Below, one piece after another: positions 41,589 to 48,290 of a DNA stretch of 50,092 nt; position 1 is the first letter of the stretch, and each line of letters starts with the position of its first letter. The notes under the pieces are model-generated. The model ran no database searches. It saw only the letters and a list, made by a program, of their open reading frames with translations, and was not told where the DNA came from. Where the stretch lies: the IMG/VR virus record IMGVR_UViG_3300043313_002047, positions 1-50,092 of that record; one strand, 5' to 3'. The DNA comes from a virus. A program made the translations under genes and the position numbers.

Positions 41589-42060
41589 GCTGCCCCCATA
41601 ACAAGCTGGAAAAAGATGGGCAAGGTCGGAACTCGTTAAGTGTGTCGGGGGCAAGACAGAGCAATAACACCAACCACCACCGATCCCTCCCACAAGCGAC
41701 AGACCAGCGAGCCCAGCCTCCTCCAACCAGGCCAATCACTGCTCACCATGGGGGGCTGCACGAGCAACAACTCAAGCCTGTCCTCGCCCCTGCCTCACCC
41801 ACTCAGGCATGCCACGCATGGCTGGTACTCACACGCTGCATCAGGCTGCGACAGGCGTTGCGCCTGCGCTTCGCTCCGGTCGCACGGTGCTCTCCTCCTC
41901 CGACCTGTCCCATCGTGAGGCTACCTAACCATCACCGCCCACGTGGGGACAGGTCTCCTCCGGAGGTGCTGGCGCACGCGCACCTACCTCCCTTCGCGAA
42001 GCGCAGGCGCGGGCTGCTGCGCCAGCCTCCAAGCACGGTCGCTCGCCTCCAACCAGTCCG

Positions 42061-42102
42061 CCCACCGGCTACCCAAACGATAGTGCCGTTTGGGCCGGTG
42101 GG
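42061..42102 (+). other. Bulged hairpin A (CCCAAA/TTTGGG type)
   Basis: CCCACCGG (42061-42068) pairs with CCGGTGGG (42095-42102). After a 3-nt bulge on the 5' side, CCCAAACG (42072-42079) pairs with CGTTTGGG (42087-42094); loop ATAGTGC. Sixteen perfect pairs in all. Same layout as hairpins at 42292 and 44886. Confidence 0.8.
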
Positions 42103-42291
42103 GGCCTGGGATGTTCGGCGGCGATCCGCCTGCCCCTGGGTATTCAAGGCTTCCTCACCCAGACCGGCCGGCGATTGCCAGGCATGGCCAGTGTCCGGCT
42201 GGCAGGCGGGGCTGCTGTTTGTTCTGCCTGACTCTCTCATCGTACCCCTTGTCTGGCCCAGGTAAAGGTCGGCGAGGCACGAGCTTCCTTC

Positions 42292-42332
42292 ACATGGCAG
42301 CCAAAAACGGTAGAGCTGTTTTTGGGCCATGT
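42292..42332 (+). other. Bulged hairpin B (CCAAAA/TTTTGG type)
   Basis: ACATGGC (42292-42298) pairs with GCCATGT (42326-42332). After a 2-nt bulge (AG) on the 5' side, CCAAAAAC (42301-42308) pairs with GTTTTTGG (42318-42325); loop of 9 nt. Fifteen perfect pairs. Same layout as hairpins A and C. Confidence 0.8.
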
Positions 42333-42439
42333 TGAAGCGTCTCGCACCTCGCCTCTCTTGACCTGGGCCAGCCTGCGGGGTTCTTCTGAGAGGTCAGGCG
42401 TGAAACACCTCGCGTCTGCAAGGACCTCGGAGGTCTGAG

Positions 42440-43120
42440 ATGTTCGAGCGCATGCCCGCCCCGCACGACCACGGCGCCTCGCGCCTGCTCGCCCTCGTCC
42501 GCAACCTGGACGCCCACCTGGCCTCGGGCGCCGTGCCCGCAATGCCCCGCGTGCCCAACGGCCACGTCTTCACGGACATCGAGTTCCCGCGCTGCTGGGA
42601 CTGCGACTCCGAGCTGCTCAATTCCGGCGAGTGCCCGACCTGCAACTACCGCGACGACTACGAGGCTGAGGAGGCCACCATGTCTGCACCGATCGAGCCC
42701 ACGCCCTGCGACGACACGCACGGCTGGCACGGCGAGTGCTCGGGCTGCGGGAACACGACCTGCACCTGCGACCCCGAGCCGTGCCCGGACTGCGGCGGCT
42801 ACGGCGACTGCACCTGCTTCGACACGGGGGAGGGAGTCGACGCCGCTCCGCTCCTGACGCCGGAGCAGGAGCAGGCGCAGATGACGCTCAACTCCCGCAT
42901 GTGGGCGTCCAAGCTCGGTGGCCTGCACTGCATGGCGGTGTGCTGCGACGTGGCGTACTCGCCGCTGCTGGAGGCCTACACGACGTCGTCGGCGTTCGGT
43001 CGCGAGTGGCTCGCCACGTACCTGCTGGCGGGTGTGCGTGCCCCGATGATCCTCGTCATCCCGAGCACCGGCAAGACGGTGCGCGTGGCGTCCATCCTCA
43101 ACAACGACTCGGAGGTCTGA
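42440..43120 (+). CDS. Cys-rich multi-zinc-ribbon protein
   Basis: A 226-residue protein with GGAGG before ATG 42440. Cys pairs are dense: CWDCDSE and CPTCNY (about 52-70), CSGCGNTTCTCDPEPCPDCGGYGDCTC (in two parts, about 99-125). At least two to three zinc ribbons are likely. The C-terminal 75 residues form a separate globular part ending in VIPSTGKTVRVASIL. No known family. It may be a nucleic-acid or protein-interaction factor and follows the structured region directly. Confidence 0.72.
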   Translation: MFERMPAPHDHGASRLLALVRNLDAHLASGAVPAMPRVPNGHVFTDIEFPRCWDCDSELLNSGECPTCNYRDDYEAEEATMSAPIEPTPCDDTHGWHGECSGCGNTTCTCDPEPCPDCGGYGDCTCFDTGEGVDAAPLLTPEQEQAQMTLNSRMWASKLGGLHCMAVCCDVAYSPLLEAYTTSSAFGREWLATYLLAGVRAPMILVIPSTGKTVRVASILNNDSEV

Positions 43121-43122
43121 CC

Positions 43123-43332
43123 ATGGGACTCGTCCCTGAACGCCGCTGCATGATCGACGCGGCGATCGACCACATGCCGCTCGTGCTCGAGCTGCGCAGC
43201 GCGATGGCCGTGAGCTTGCCCGGCCCGACGACGCTGCTGCACGCGATGGTCGATGCGTATCCGCGCATCGACTCCTACGGCCTCTGGCTCGCCTGCCAGT
43301 GGGCCGCCACTACCGCCCCCGAAGGAGCGTGA
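43123..43332 (+). CDS. Small hypothetical protein
   Basis: A 69-residue protein two bases after the previous stop, with GGAGGTCTGACC before ATG 43123. The 13-base string CTCGGAGGTCTGA also precedes the upstream gene (42426-42438), so this start region is duplicated. Helical, no motif. Confidence 0.65.
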   Translation: MGLVPERRCMIDAAIDHMPLVLELRSAMAVSLPGPTTLLHAMVDAYPRIDSYGLWLACQWAATTAPEGA

Positions 43333-43336
43333 CCTG

Positions 43337-44038
43337 ATGATGTCGCACGACGCGCTCAAGCGTGACGTTGCCCGCTTCACGTACACCGGCGTCGGTTCCC
43401 GCCAGACGCCCGCCGAGATCCTGTCGCTGATGGAGCGCATCGCGGCTCGCCTCGCGTCCCACACCCTGTACACGCTCCGCTCCGGCGGGGCGGACGGCGC
43501 GGACGCTGCGTTCGCACGGGGCGCCGGCGCGCAGGCCGAGATCTACCTGCCCTGGCGCTCCTTCGCACCCGGTCAGCATCCGCGTGCCGAGCTGCTCGTC
43601 ACCGGCGACGATCCCGACGCCCGCGCGATCGCGGCCTCGTACCACCCGAACTGGGCTGCCTGCTCCAGGGGCGCGCGTGCCCTGCACACCCGCAACGTCC
43701 ATCAGGTGCTGGGCCGCAACCTCGCCCAGCCGTCGAACTTCCTGCTCTGCTGGACTCCGGGTGGTCACGCGCTCGGTGGCACCGCAACCGCCATCAAGCT
43801 CGCGAAGGCACACAACGTGGTGGTGTACAACCTCTACAACGACCTGCACCGGATGCCCTGGCTGGACTGGGCGACCGGCAACGGCTCGGAGAAGATCGAC
43901 CGGATGTTCGAGCTGGTGGACTTCGTGTCGCGTCCCTCGCCACCCGCTCCGAAGCCGCAGCGCACCGCGCCGCGCACCATCCCGGAGATGACCGAGAACG
44001 ACATCTACTGGAAGTCGCTGGAGGATCTCGACCGCTAG
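43337..44038 (+). CDS. SLOG/DprA-like Rossmann-fold nucleotide-binding protein
   Basis: A 233-residue protein. FTYTGVGSRQTPAEIL (14-29) and TLRSGGADGADAAFARGA (about 45-62) are the phosphate-binding loops of the SLOG superfamily (DprA/YpsA/LOG-like). These are followed by EIYLPWRSF, a NVHQVLGRNL block, PSNFLLCWTPGGHALGGTATAIKLA and VVVYNLYN. The core spans about 12-185; the tail is Pro-rich. Phages often carry this family. Proposed roles are DNA processing, or binding of NAD- or nucleotide-derived signals; the ligand is unknown. Confidence 0.82.
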   Translation: MMSHDALKRDVARFTYTGVGSRQTPAEILSLMERIAARLASHTLYTLRSGGADGADAAFARGAGAQAEIYLPWRSFAPGQHPRAELLVTGDDPDARAIAASYHPNWAACSRGARALHTRNVHQVLGRNLAQPSNFLLCWTPGGHALGGTATAIKLAKAHNVVVYNLYNDLHRMPWLDWATGNGSEKIDRMFELVDFVSRPSPPAPKPQRTAPRTIPEMTENDIYWKSLEDLDR

Positions 44039-44046
44039 CGACGGCT

Positions 44047-44079
44047 GGGGACGGTGGGGCTTCGTGCCCTGCCGTCCCC
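44047..44079 (+). terminator. Hairpin terminator after the SLOG gene
   Basis: GGGGACGG (44047-44054) pairs with CCGTCCCC (44072-44079), with an inner GGG/CCC pairing. The following TATGCTATTTT gives a T-rich tail and doubles as the -10 of the HNH gene. Confidence 0.7.
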
Positions 44080-44085
44080 TATGCT
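44080..44085 (+). promoter_or_regulatory. Candidate HNH-gene promoter (-10 TATGCT)
   Basis: TATGCT immediately follows the SLOG terminator and lies 14 bases before ATG 44100. The resulting leader would be about 8 nt and lacks a Shine-Dalgarno sequence. The same box precedes the gene at 39799. Confidence 0.45.
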
Positions 44086-44099
44086 ATTTTGGCTCCACC

Positions 44100-45266
44100 A
44101 TGAAGTCTTTTTGGGAGCGAGTAGATCAACGTGGCCCTGATGAATGCTGGCCGTGGCTCGGTCAGACACGCAACGGCTACGGCCGCGTCTACCTCGGTGA
44201 GGGACGACGCACCAACGCACACCGCAAGGCCTACGAACTGACACACGGTCCGATCGCACCAGGCCTGCAGATCGACCACGTCAAGGCCCGTGGCTGCTCT
44301 CGCCGCGACTGCTGCAACCCGAGGCACTTGGAAGCCGTCACGGCACGCGAGAACATCCGCCGCGGCGACACCGGCAAGTGGCAGCGCACGCCAGCAACGC
44401 ACTGCATCCACGGGCACCCGTTCGATGCCGCCAACACGCGGATACGGACGAACGGGACGCAGCAGTGCCGAACATGCCATCGCGAGAGCCAGAGGCGTTA
44501 CCGCGCCGCCCAGCGTGGCTCCACCGCGGCGCGTTGGCGCACTCCAGGCGAAGGGCGGGGGCGTGTCGAGGGGAGCACGGCAGGCGGGTGGCGGGCGGAC
44601 GCGGGGCCGCGCTCCAGGCGAAGGTCAAGGGCAACACGGGCAAGCAGATTTCGGGAGAGTTTGAGAGAGGTGGGGTTGAAAGTCTTGGCGGGTCGGGTCT
44701 GCCATCCGAACAGGGCCTGCCGCTCTTTGGCCCGAGACGCGGTGGTCACGCTCGGTTTCACGTCCGGGGGTCTTGATCCGGCATGCACTGATCGGAGCAC
44801 GGTCACCGACTCGTCCGGCCCGGCTCGGCAAGCCTCGCTCGGGCCGTCCCACGTCTCGCCGGCGGGTAAAGCACGAAAGATGCCGGTCCGGGGCAAGAGA
44901 CCAAATCGCTGCGCGATTTGGGCCCCGGACGGCCCGATCGCGCTTGACCCGCCGTCGTGCCCGTGCGTCCGGTGCATGTCCGGAGCAAGACCGCCTCGGA
45001 CGCGAAACAAGGAGCGTGACCATGTCCGCGATCTCGAACCCCGCGAGCGAGAAGGCCCTGGCCTACTGGCTGACCCTCGCCACCAAGCTCGGGGAGTCGG
45101 TGGATGTCCTGCCGGAGACGGTGCAGGAGTGCTCGGAGCAGATCGACAACTTCCGTGGCCGGATCCCGGCGACGGTGGGCCAGGTCAGCCTGGCGGAGAA
45201 GCTGCTCGGCGATCACCTGCCCGGCAAGGCGCTGCCCCCGAACGCCTCCACGAAGCTGGCCGGTGA
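44100..45266 (+). CDS. HNH endonuclease, C-terminus probably run-on
   Basis: Residues 1-145 (44100 to about 44535) are a complete HNH_3-type protein. ECWPWLGQTRNGYGRVYLG comes first, then AHRKAYELTHGPIAPGLQIDHVKARGCSRRDCCNPRHLEAVTARENIRRG with the H-D-H/N metal-finger core, and finally CIHGHPFDAANTRIRTNGTQQCRTCHRE...RRYRAA, the usual C-terminal zinc unit. The frame then stays open for about 240 more residues of Arg/Gly/Pro-rich, non-protein-like sequence and overlaps the next real gene by 245 bases. I take the true domain end as about 44535 and regard the rest as run-on through a non-coding region. Homing-type genes like this insert near conserved sites. Confidence 0.72.
   Translation: MKSFWERVDQRGPDECWPWLGQTRNGYGRVYLGEGRRTNAHRKAYELTHGPIAPGLQIDHVKARGCSRRDCCNPRHLEAVTARENIRRGDTGKWQRTPATHCIHGHPFDAANTRIRTNGTQQCRTCHRESQRRYRAAQRGSTAARWRTPGEGRGRVEGSTAGGWRADAGPRSRRRSRATRASRFRESLREVGLKVLAGRVCHPNRACRSLARDAVVTLGFTSGGLDPACTDRSTVTDSSGPARQASLGPSHVSPAGKARKMPVRGKRPNRCAIWAPDGPIALDPPSCPCVRCMSGARPPRTRNKERDHVRDLEPREREGPGLLADPRHQARGVGGCPAGDGAGVLGADRQLPWPDPGDGGPGQPGGEAARRSPARQGAAPERLHEAGR
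44536..45021 (+). other. Barely coding, structured stretch after the HNH domain
   Basis: All three forward frames stay open here by composition alone. A 13-base direct repeat CTCCAGGCGAAGG occurs at 44542-44554 and 44612-44624. GGTGGTCACGCTC (from about 44740) can pair imperfectly with GAGCACGGTCACC (from about 44795). A very stable bulged hairpin sits at 44886-44930. The segment ends at the AAGGAG site of the gene at 45022. Confidence 0.45.
44886..44930 (+). other. Bulged hairpin C (CCAAAT/ATTTGG type)
   Basis: GTCCGGGGC (44886-44894) pairs with GCCCCGGAC (44922-44930). After a 6-nt bulge (AAGAGA) on the 5' side, CCAAATCGC (44901-44909) pairs with GCGATTTGG (44913-44921) around a TGC loop. 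Eighteen perfect pairs. Same layout as hairpins A and B. Confidence 0.8.
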
Positions 45267-45594
45267 CCTGATCGAGAACTTCTCGAAGCGGCCGCCGACC
45301 AAGGCGATGCTGTCCCGCATCCGCTCGCTGGAGATGTCGGTGCAGATCGACAACCCGAACGTCCCGCGCACCACGAAGGCGCTCTACGAGCGGGAGATGC
45401 ACGCCAAGAACCTCCTCGAGGGCGGCGACCTGGTCGGTCAGCTGATCGACGCGACCGATGCGCGCCGCGACGAGTGGGGCCTGGTGGACGCCGAGCTGGC
45501 GCCCGCCACCGCCGAGCAGGTCGATGACTCGCAGCCCGAGTCGCCGAACACGTCGGTGATGACCAACGGCCGCTCGAAGGGCCCGAAGGCCTGA
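45022..45594 (+). CDS. Hypothetical protein
   Basis: A 190-residue protein with AAGGAG before ATG 45022, followed by a U-tract terminator. Helical through about 130 (SNPASEKALAYWLTLATKLGESV, LIENFSKRPPTKAMLSRIRSLEM), then an acidic, disordered C-terminal third. It contains no Cys cluster and no motif I recognise. It is a single-gene unit, like the SAP-domain gene. Confidence 0.72.
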   Translation: MSAISNPASEKALAYWLTLATKLGESVDVLPETVQECSEQIDNFRGRIPATVGQVSLAEKLLGDHLPGKALPPNASTKLAGDLIENFSKRPPTKAMLSRIRSLEMSVQIDNPNVPRTTKALYEREMHAKNLLEGGDLVGQLIDATDARRDEWGLVDAELAPATAEQVDDSQPESPNTSVMTNGRSKGPKA

Positions 45595-45614
45595 TCCTCC
45601 ACAACGGATCACTG

Positions 45615-45649
45615 GGGCGCCTCGCCGGCCGCGGCGAGGCGCCCTTTTT
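45615..45649 (+). terminator. Intrinsic terminator
   Basis: GGGCGCCTCGCC (45615-45626) pairs perfectly with GGCGAGGCGCCC (45633-45644) around a 6-nt loop, followed by TTTTT (45645-45649). Confidence 0.92.
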
Positions 45650-45856
45650 CGTGGACCGACCCGGTTCACGGAAGGAGGCCACGCGATGCTCTAGCCCCTC
45701 CGAGACGTTCTGGGGCTGGCGGCCGGTGCTCCGAGCGCCGGCCGCCTCTACCCGCGTGGGGCTATCGAGCCTCAATCGGCCGCGTGATGAACGCACACCC
45801 TTGCATCCCCGCAAAACCTGACGCAGACTGGGATTTAGATTCCCGGAGGAGACCCC
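45650..45856 (+). promoter_or_regulatory. 207-nt leader with hairpins and a two-codon ORF
   Basis: AAGGAGG (45672-45678) precedes ATG CTC TAG (45686-45694), a perfect ribosome-binding site for a two-residue ORF. AGCCCC (45693-45698) can pair with GGGGCT at 45712-45717 or with another GGGGCT at about 45757-45762, so two folds compete. GGCGGCCGG (45718-45726) forms a 13-bp hairpin with 45738-45746 through a U-G wobble and a GCT/AGC extension. TAGATT (45836-45841) is a possible -10 for the next gene. It looks like an attenuator-type leader, but this is unproven. Confidence 0.4.
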
Positions 45857-46321
45857 ATGGCACTGAAGCAGCTGCGCCGCACCGTGCGCGACCTGGTGGA
45901 GCTCGTCAACGACGCGATCACCGACCTCGACACCGTCTTCAAGCGCCTCGACGCCTACGCGACGCTGGCCAACGAGCATGATCGGCACTTCCAGAACCTG
46001 TTCGAGCGACTCCGCGTTGCCGAGCGCAAGCTGGAGGGGCAGTCGAACGTGCTCGGCATGCAGCGCGCCGACATCAACCAGGCCGCGATCGACATCTCGA
46101 ACCTGGCCGAGCGCGTGTCGGCACTCGAAGACTTCAACGACATGCGGGCCAGCCACCAGCTCGAAGCGCATCGTCCACTGATCGCCGTCATCGGCCAGCC
46201 CGAGCCCGCATTCACCACGCCAGACCCGTTCGACCAGACCGTGCTCGACCACATGCCCGTCGACCTGTCCGACCAGTTCCCCAACGCGCCCATCGTGGGC
46301 GAGGAGATCCCACCGGCATGA
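45857..46321 (+). CDS. Coiled-coil hypothetical protein
   Basis: A 154-residue protein with GGAGGAGA before ATG 45857. Residues 1-95 are one long heptad-rich helix (LRRTVRDLVELVNDAITDLDTVFKRL, RVAERKLEGQ..., ISNLAERVSALED) and the C-terminus is Pro-rich and acidic, ending EEIPPA. First gene of the last rightward operon. Function unknown. Confidence 0.72.
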   Translation: MALKQLRRTVRDLVELVNDAITDLDTVFKRLDAYATLANEHDRHFQNLFERLRVAERKLEGQSNVLGMQRADINQAAIDISNLAERVSALEDFNDMRASHQLEAHRPLIAVIGQPEPAFTTPDPFDQTVLDHMPVDLSDQFPNAPIVGEEIPPA

Positions 46322-46755
46322 ACCACTACCTGAAGCTCCTCGTCGCCGCGGCCCTGCTCGTGCTGCTCGTGACGTGCGTGCCGGCCGCGCACGCCGACAC
46401 GTCGCAGCGCGTCAACACGACAACGCTGACGCACGTCGTGCACAAGGCGCAGACCGAGATCTGGCTGCACAACATCCGCAAGGCGCACGGCTCGCGCACC
46501 ACCTGCACCTTCGCCGACTACAAGGGCACCGCCCCGCACGCCTTCGGCACCGTGCGCAGCTGCATCACGCGCATCTACCGGCACTCCGACTACACCGGGC
46601 GCCTGGCGACCATCAAGGTGAAGATCCTGATGGTTCCGCGCTACCAGCGGGTGCTGTACGAGGATGGCTCCGGCTGGGAGGATTACCCGATCCAGCCGCA
46701 GGACAAGCACCGCAAGCGGTCGGTGTACATGAACGTGATCTGGGTGCATCCGTGA
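46318..46755 (+). CDS. Secreted hypothetical protein
   Basis: A 145-residue protein in ATGA overlap. Strong signal peptide: MNHYLKLLVAAALLVLLVTC then VPAAHA with probable cleavage at about residue 26. A lipoprotein-type Cys at 20 is not in a clear lipobox. The mature part is beta-rich with two Cys (about 63 and 82). Related in layout to the other secreted small proteins in this phage; role unknown. Confidence 0.75.
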   Translation: MNHYLKLLVAAALLVLLVTCVPAAHADTSQRVNTTTLTHVVHKAQTEIWLHNIRKAHGSRTTCTFADYKGTAPHAFGTVRSCITRIYRHSDYTGRLATIKVKILMVPRYQRVLYEDGSGWEDYPIQPQDKHRKRSVYMNVIWVHP

Positions 46756-46979
46756 AGATCTCGATGAGCTTCCAGGACGCCCTCGACGTCGCCTCCGAGC
46801 AGGGCCAGCTGCTCGACCGCAACCGCGGCAACAAGGTCGTCGCGATGCGCTTCCACGCCGCCTGGCTGAACGTGCGGCGCACCATCCACCGCGACTTCCC
46901 CGACTGCTACGGCGACCCGGACGACATCGCCGACCCGCAGACCATCGAGCTGGCCGATGCCATGCTGGACGAGGCATGA
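46752..46979 (+). CDS. Hypothetical protein
   Basis: A 75-residue protein from GTG 46752 in GTGA overlap. Helical and amphipathic with an acidic end (DDIADPQTIELADAMLDEA). No family recognised. Confidence 0.66.
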   Translation: MKISMSFQDALDVASEQGQLLDRNRGNKVVAMRFHAAWLNVRRTIHRDFPDCYGDPDDIADPQTIELADAMLDEA

Positions 46980-47440
46980 CCCACTACGACGCCTTCGGCC
47001 TCCCGGTCGAGCACGAGATCGAGCGTGCCGTCCGGCGGATGGTCGAACATCCTCAACTCTCAAGGGAGAGTTCAATGATCACGATCGTGCGCGCCACCAC
47101 CGACGGCCACTGCTCGCTGCACCAGCTCGACATCTCCACACCCGACTCCGGCCTTCTGCAGATGCAGGGCCTGATCGGCGGCTACGTCGAGGTGTTCGGC
47201 CTGAACGGCGGCGGCGACCTCTGGGTCGACGAGGACGGCGTCGGCAAGGACCTCGAGCTGAACACCGTAGGGATGCTGATGGTGCAGCACACCGGCACCG
47301 CCATGATGCCCGGCGACTACATCAAGGGCACCTGCCTGATCATCGGCTCGCCGACCGAGGCGGGCGACCTGACCAGCGTCCCGGAGGCCACCATCGCCTG
47401 GCTGAAGCGATCGCAGATCACGACGTGGCCCGATGCCTAA
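46976..47440 (+). CDS. DUF3846-like protein
   Basis: A 154-residue protein in ATGA overlap. The region from about residue 55 (GLLQMQGLIGGYVEVFGL, DLWVDEDGVGKDLELNTVGMLM, GDYIKGTCLIIG) fits the DUF3846 pattern of small phage proteins of unknown function. An in-frame ATG at 47074 with AAGGGAGAG upstream could give a second, shorter product lacking the first 33 residues. Those residues resemble a separate helical tag. Confidence 0.65.
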   Translation: MTHYDAFGLPVEHEIERAVRRMVEHPQLSRESSMITIVRATTDGHCSLHQLDISTPDSGLLQMQGLIGGYVEVFGLNGGGDLWVDEDGVGKDLELNTVGMLMVQHTGTAMMPGDYIKGTCLIIGSPTEAGDLTSVPEATIAWLKRSQITTWPDA

Positions 47441-47801
47441 GGAGCCACGTCCCAACCTGATCTGCGTCGCCACCGTCACCCGCCGCTCGACGGACACCCA
47501 GATCCAGTCCACGCACCAGCTGGCGATCACGTTCGACAACGAGTTCGCGCGGCGCCAGGTCGAGCAGAAGACGCTGGAGGAGCTGGCGACCGGCGCCTAT
47601 CCGGGCGCGCTGGGAGCGCAGGCGAACTACGAGAACGCGAAGCACGAGCTGCTGCGCCTCAAGAACTGGCCACCCGATCCGGTGCAGGTCGAGGCCGTCA
47701 TCGAGCAGGCCTACAATGCCGGCCTGACGATGGGCGCCCGCGCCGCCGTGAAGGACACCGCGCCGTTCATCTGGCGCACCGCCACGGAGTTGGACCTGTG
47801 A
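47433..47801 (+). CDS. Hypothetical protein
   Basis: A 122-residue protein whose ATG 47433 overlaps the previous 3' end by 8 bases. A beta-like N-terminus (LICVATVTRRSTDTQIQ, HQLAITFDNEFARRQVEQ) is followed by helices and an Ala/Gly-rich C-terminal helix. No motif recognised. Confidence 0.68.
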   Translation: MPKEPRPNLICVATVTRRSTDTQIQSTHQLAITFDNEFARRQVEQKTLEELATGAYPGALGAQANYENAKHELLRLKNWPPDPVQVEAVIEQAYNAGLTMGARAAVKDTAPFIWRTATELDL

Positions 47802-47935
47802 GCCGCTTCGGCCTCAACCACTTCTTCCTGATCCGCCTCGTCGGCTACGGCCTGGTCGCCTACTCGGCTGGCCTGATCGCGGCGATCGGCGTCACGCTGG
47901 CCGTCGCCGCGATGGGCGGCGAGGTGATCGAGTGA
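47798..47935 (+). CDS. Small membrane protein (45 residues)
   Basis: GTG 47798 overlaps the upstream stop as GTGA, and its TGA overlaps the next start as GTGA. The product has an N-terminal FGLNHFFLIRLVGYG and one hydrophobic, Gly/Ala-rich span (LVAYSAGLIAAIGVTLAVAAM). A one- or two-span membrane peptide of unknown function; a pinholin-like or regulator role is possible. Confidence 0.62.
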   Translation: MSRFGLNHFFLIRLVGYGLVAYSAGLIAAIGVTLAVAAMGGEVIE

Positions 47936-48141
47936 GCGACGACACGCCGCTCAAGCATTTCCTGGACTCCGGCTACCAGGCCGAGTTCGGGATCACGGTG
48001 GAGGGCGCGCACGCCGACGGCATCTGCGCCTGCTGCCGCAAACCACCCACCTTCCACACCGAAGCCGGGGCCCGCGAGTACCAGATCTCGGCGCTCTGCG
48101 AGCCGTGCTTCGACAAGCTGTTCCCCGAGGAGGGGCCGTGA
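47932..48141 (+). CDS. Zinc-ribbon protein
   Basis: A 69-residue acidic protein from GTG 47932. CACCRKPPTFH (about 33-43) and CEPCFDKLF (about 56-64) supply a CxxC...CxxC zinc ribbon. Similar small ribbons cluster in this operon. Confidence 0.7.
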   Translation: MSDDTPLKHFLDSGYQAEFGITVEGAHADGICACCRKPPTFHTEAGAREYQISALCEPCFDKLFPEEGP

Positions 48142-48290
48142 GCACCCGATACCGCGACGAGGCCTGGCTGCGCGCCGTCCTCAACCGCCATCCCGAGGAC
48201 CAGCTCGACCCGCAGCGCACCTGGTCGTACCGGATCGCCGCCGTCGCCGACTACATCGCCGACTGGCGCTGGCTCAGGCGCCGGCGATGA
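48138..48290 (+). CDS. Small hypothetical protein
   Basis: A 50-residue protein from GTG 48138 in GTGA overlap. Trp/Arg-rich and helical, ending in WRWLRRRR. No motif; kept because both junctions are stop-start overlaps. Confidence 0.6.
   Translation: MSTRYRDEAWLRAVLNRHPEDQLDPQRTWSYRIAAVADYIADWRWLRRRR

Larger units (their letters stand above)
41589..42439 (+). ncRNA. 851-nt gene-free, highly structured region; candidate large non-coding RNA
   Basis: Between a strong terminator and the AGGAGG site of the next gene no frame is protein-like, and local composition differs from neighbouring genes (A/C-rich runs, many CCTCC blocks). Foldable elements: TGCCCCC/GGGGGCA (41591-41597/41647-41653); a three-way junction closed by TGCGAC/GTCGCA (41847-41852/41879-41884) holding AGGCG-TTG-CGCCT; AGGTGC/GCACCT (41964-41969/41980-41985); bulged hairpins at 42061-42102 and 42292-42332; CTGGGT/ACCCAG (42136-42162). 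Size, phage setting and ornate structure recall GOLLD and ROOL RNAs, but I could not match a consensus. The strand is assumed. Confidence 0.5.

Noticed and set aside
41589-42439. tRNA genes inside the structured region
   Set aside because: No GGTTCRANNCC T-arm with a matching acceptor stem was seen; the three-way junction at 41847-41884 is too small for a tRNA.
44100-45266. HEARO/IscB-type HNH-associated RNA locus
   Set aside because: The HNH protein is a short HNH_3 type without the RuvC or bridge-helix parts of IscB, so that known system does not fit even though a structured stretch follows it.
45784-45981. A 65-codon ORF overlapping the leader and the coiled-coil gene
   Set aside because: Its second half is a frame-shifted copy of the coiled-coil gene with Arg/Pro bias, and it lacks a ribosome-binding site.
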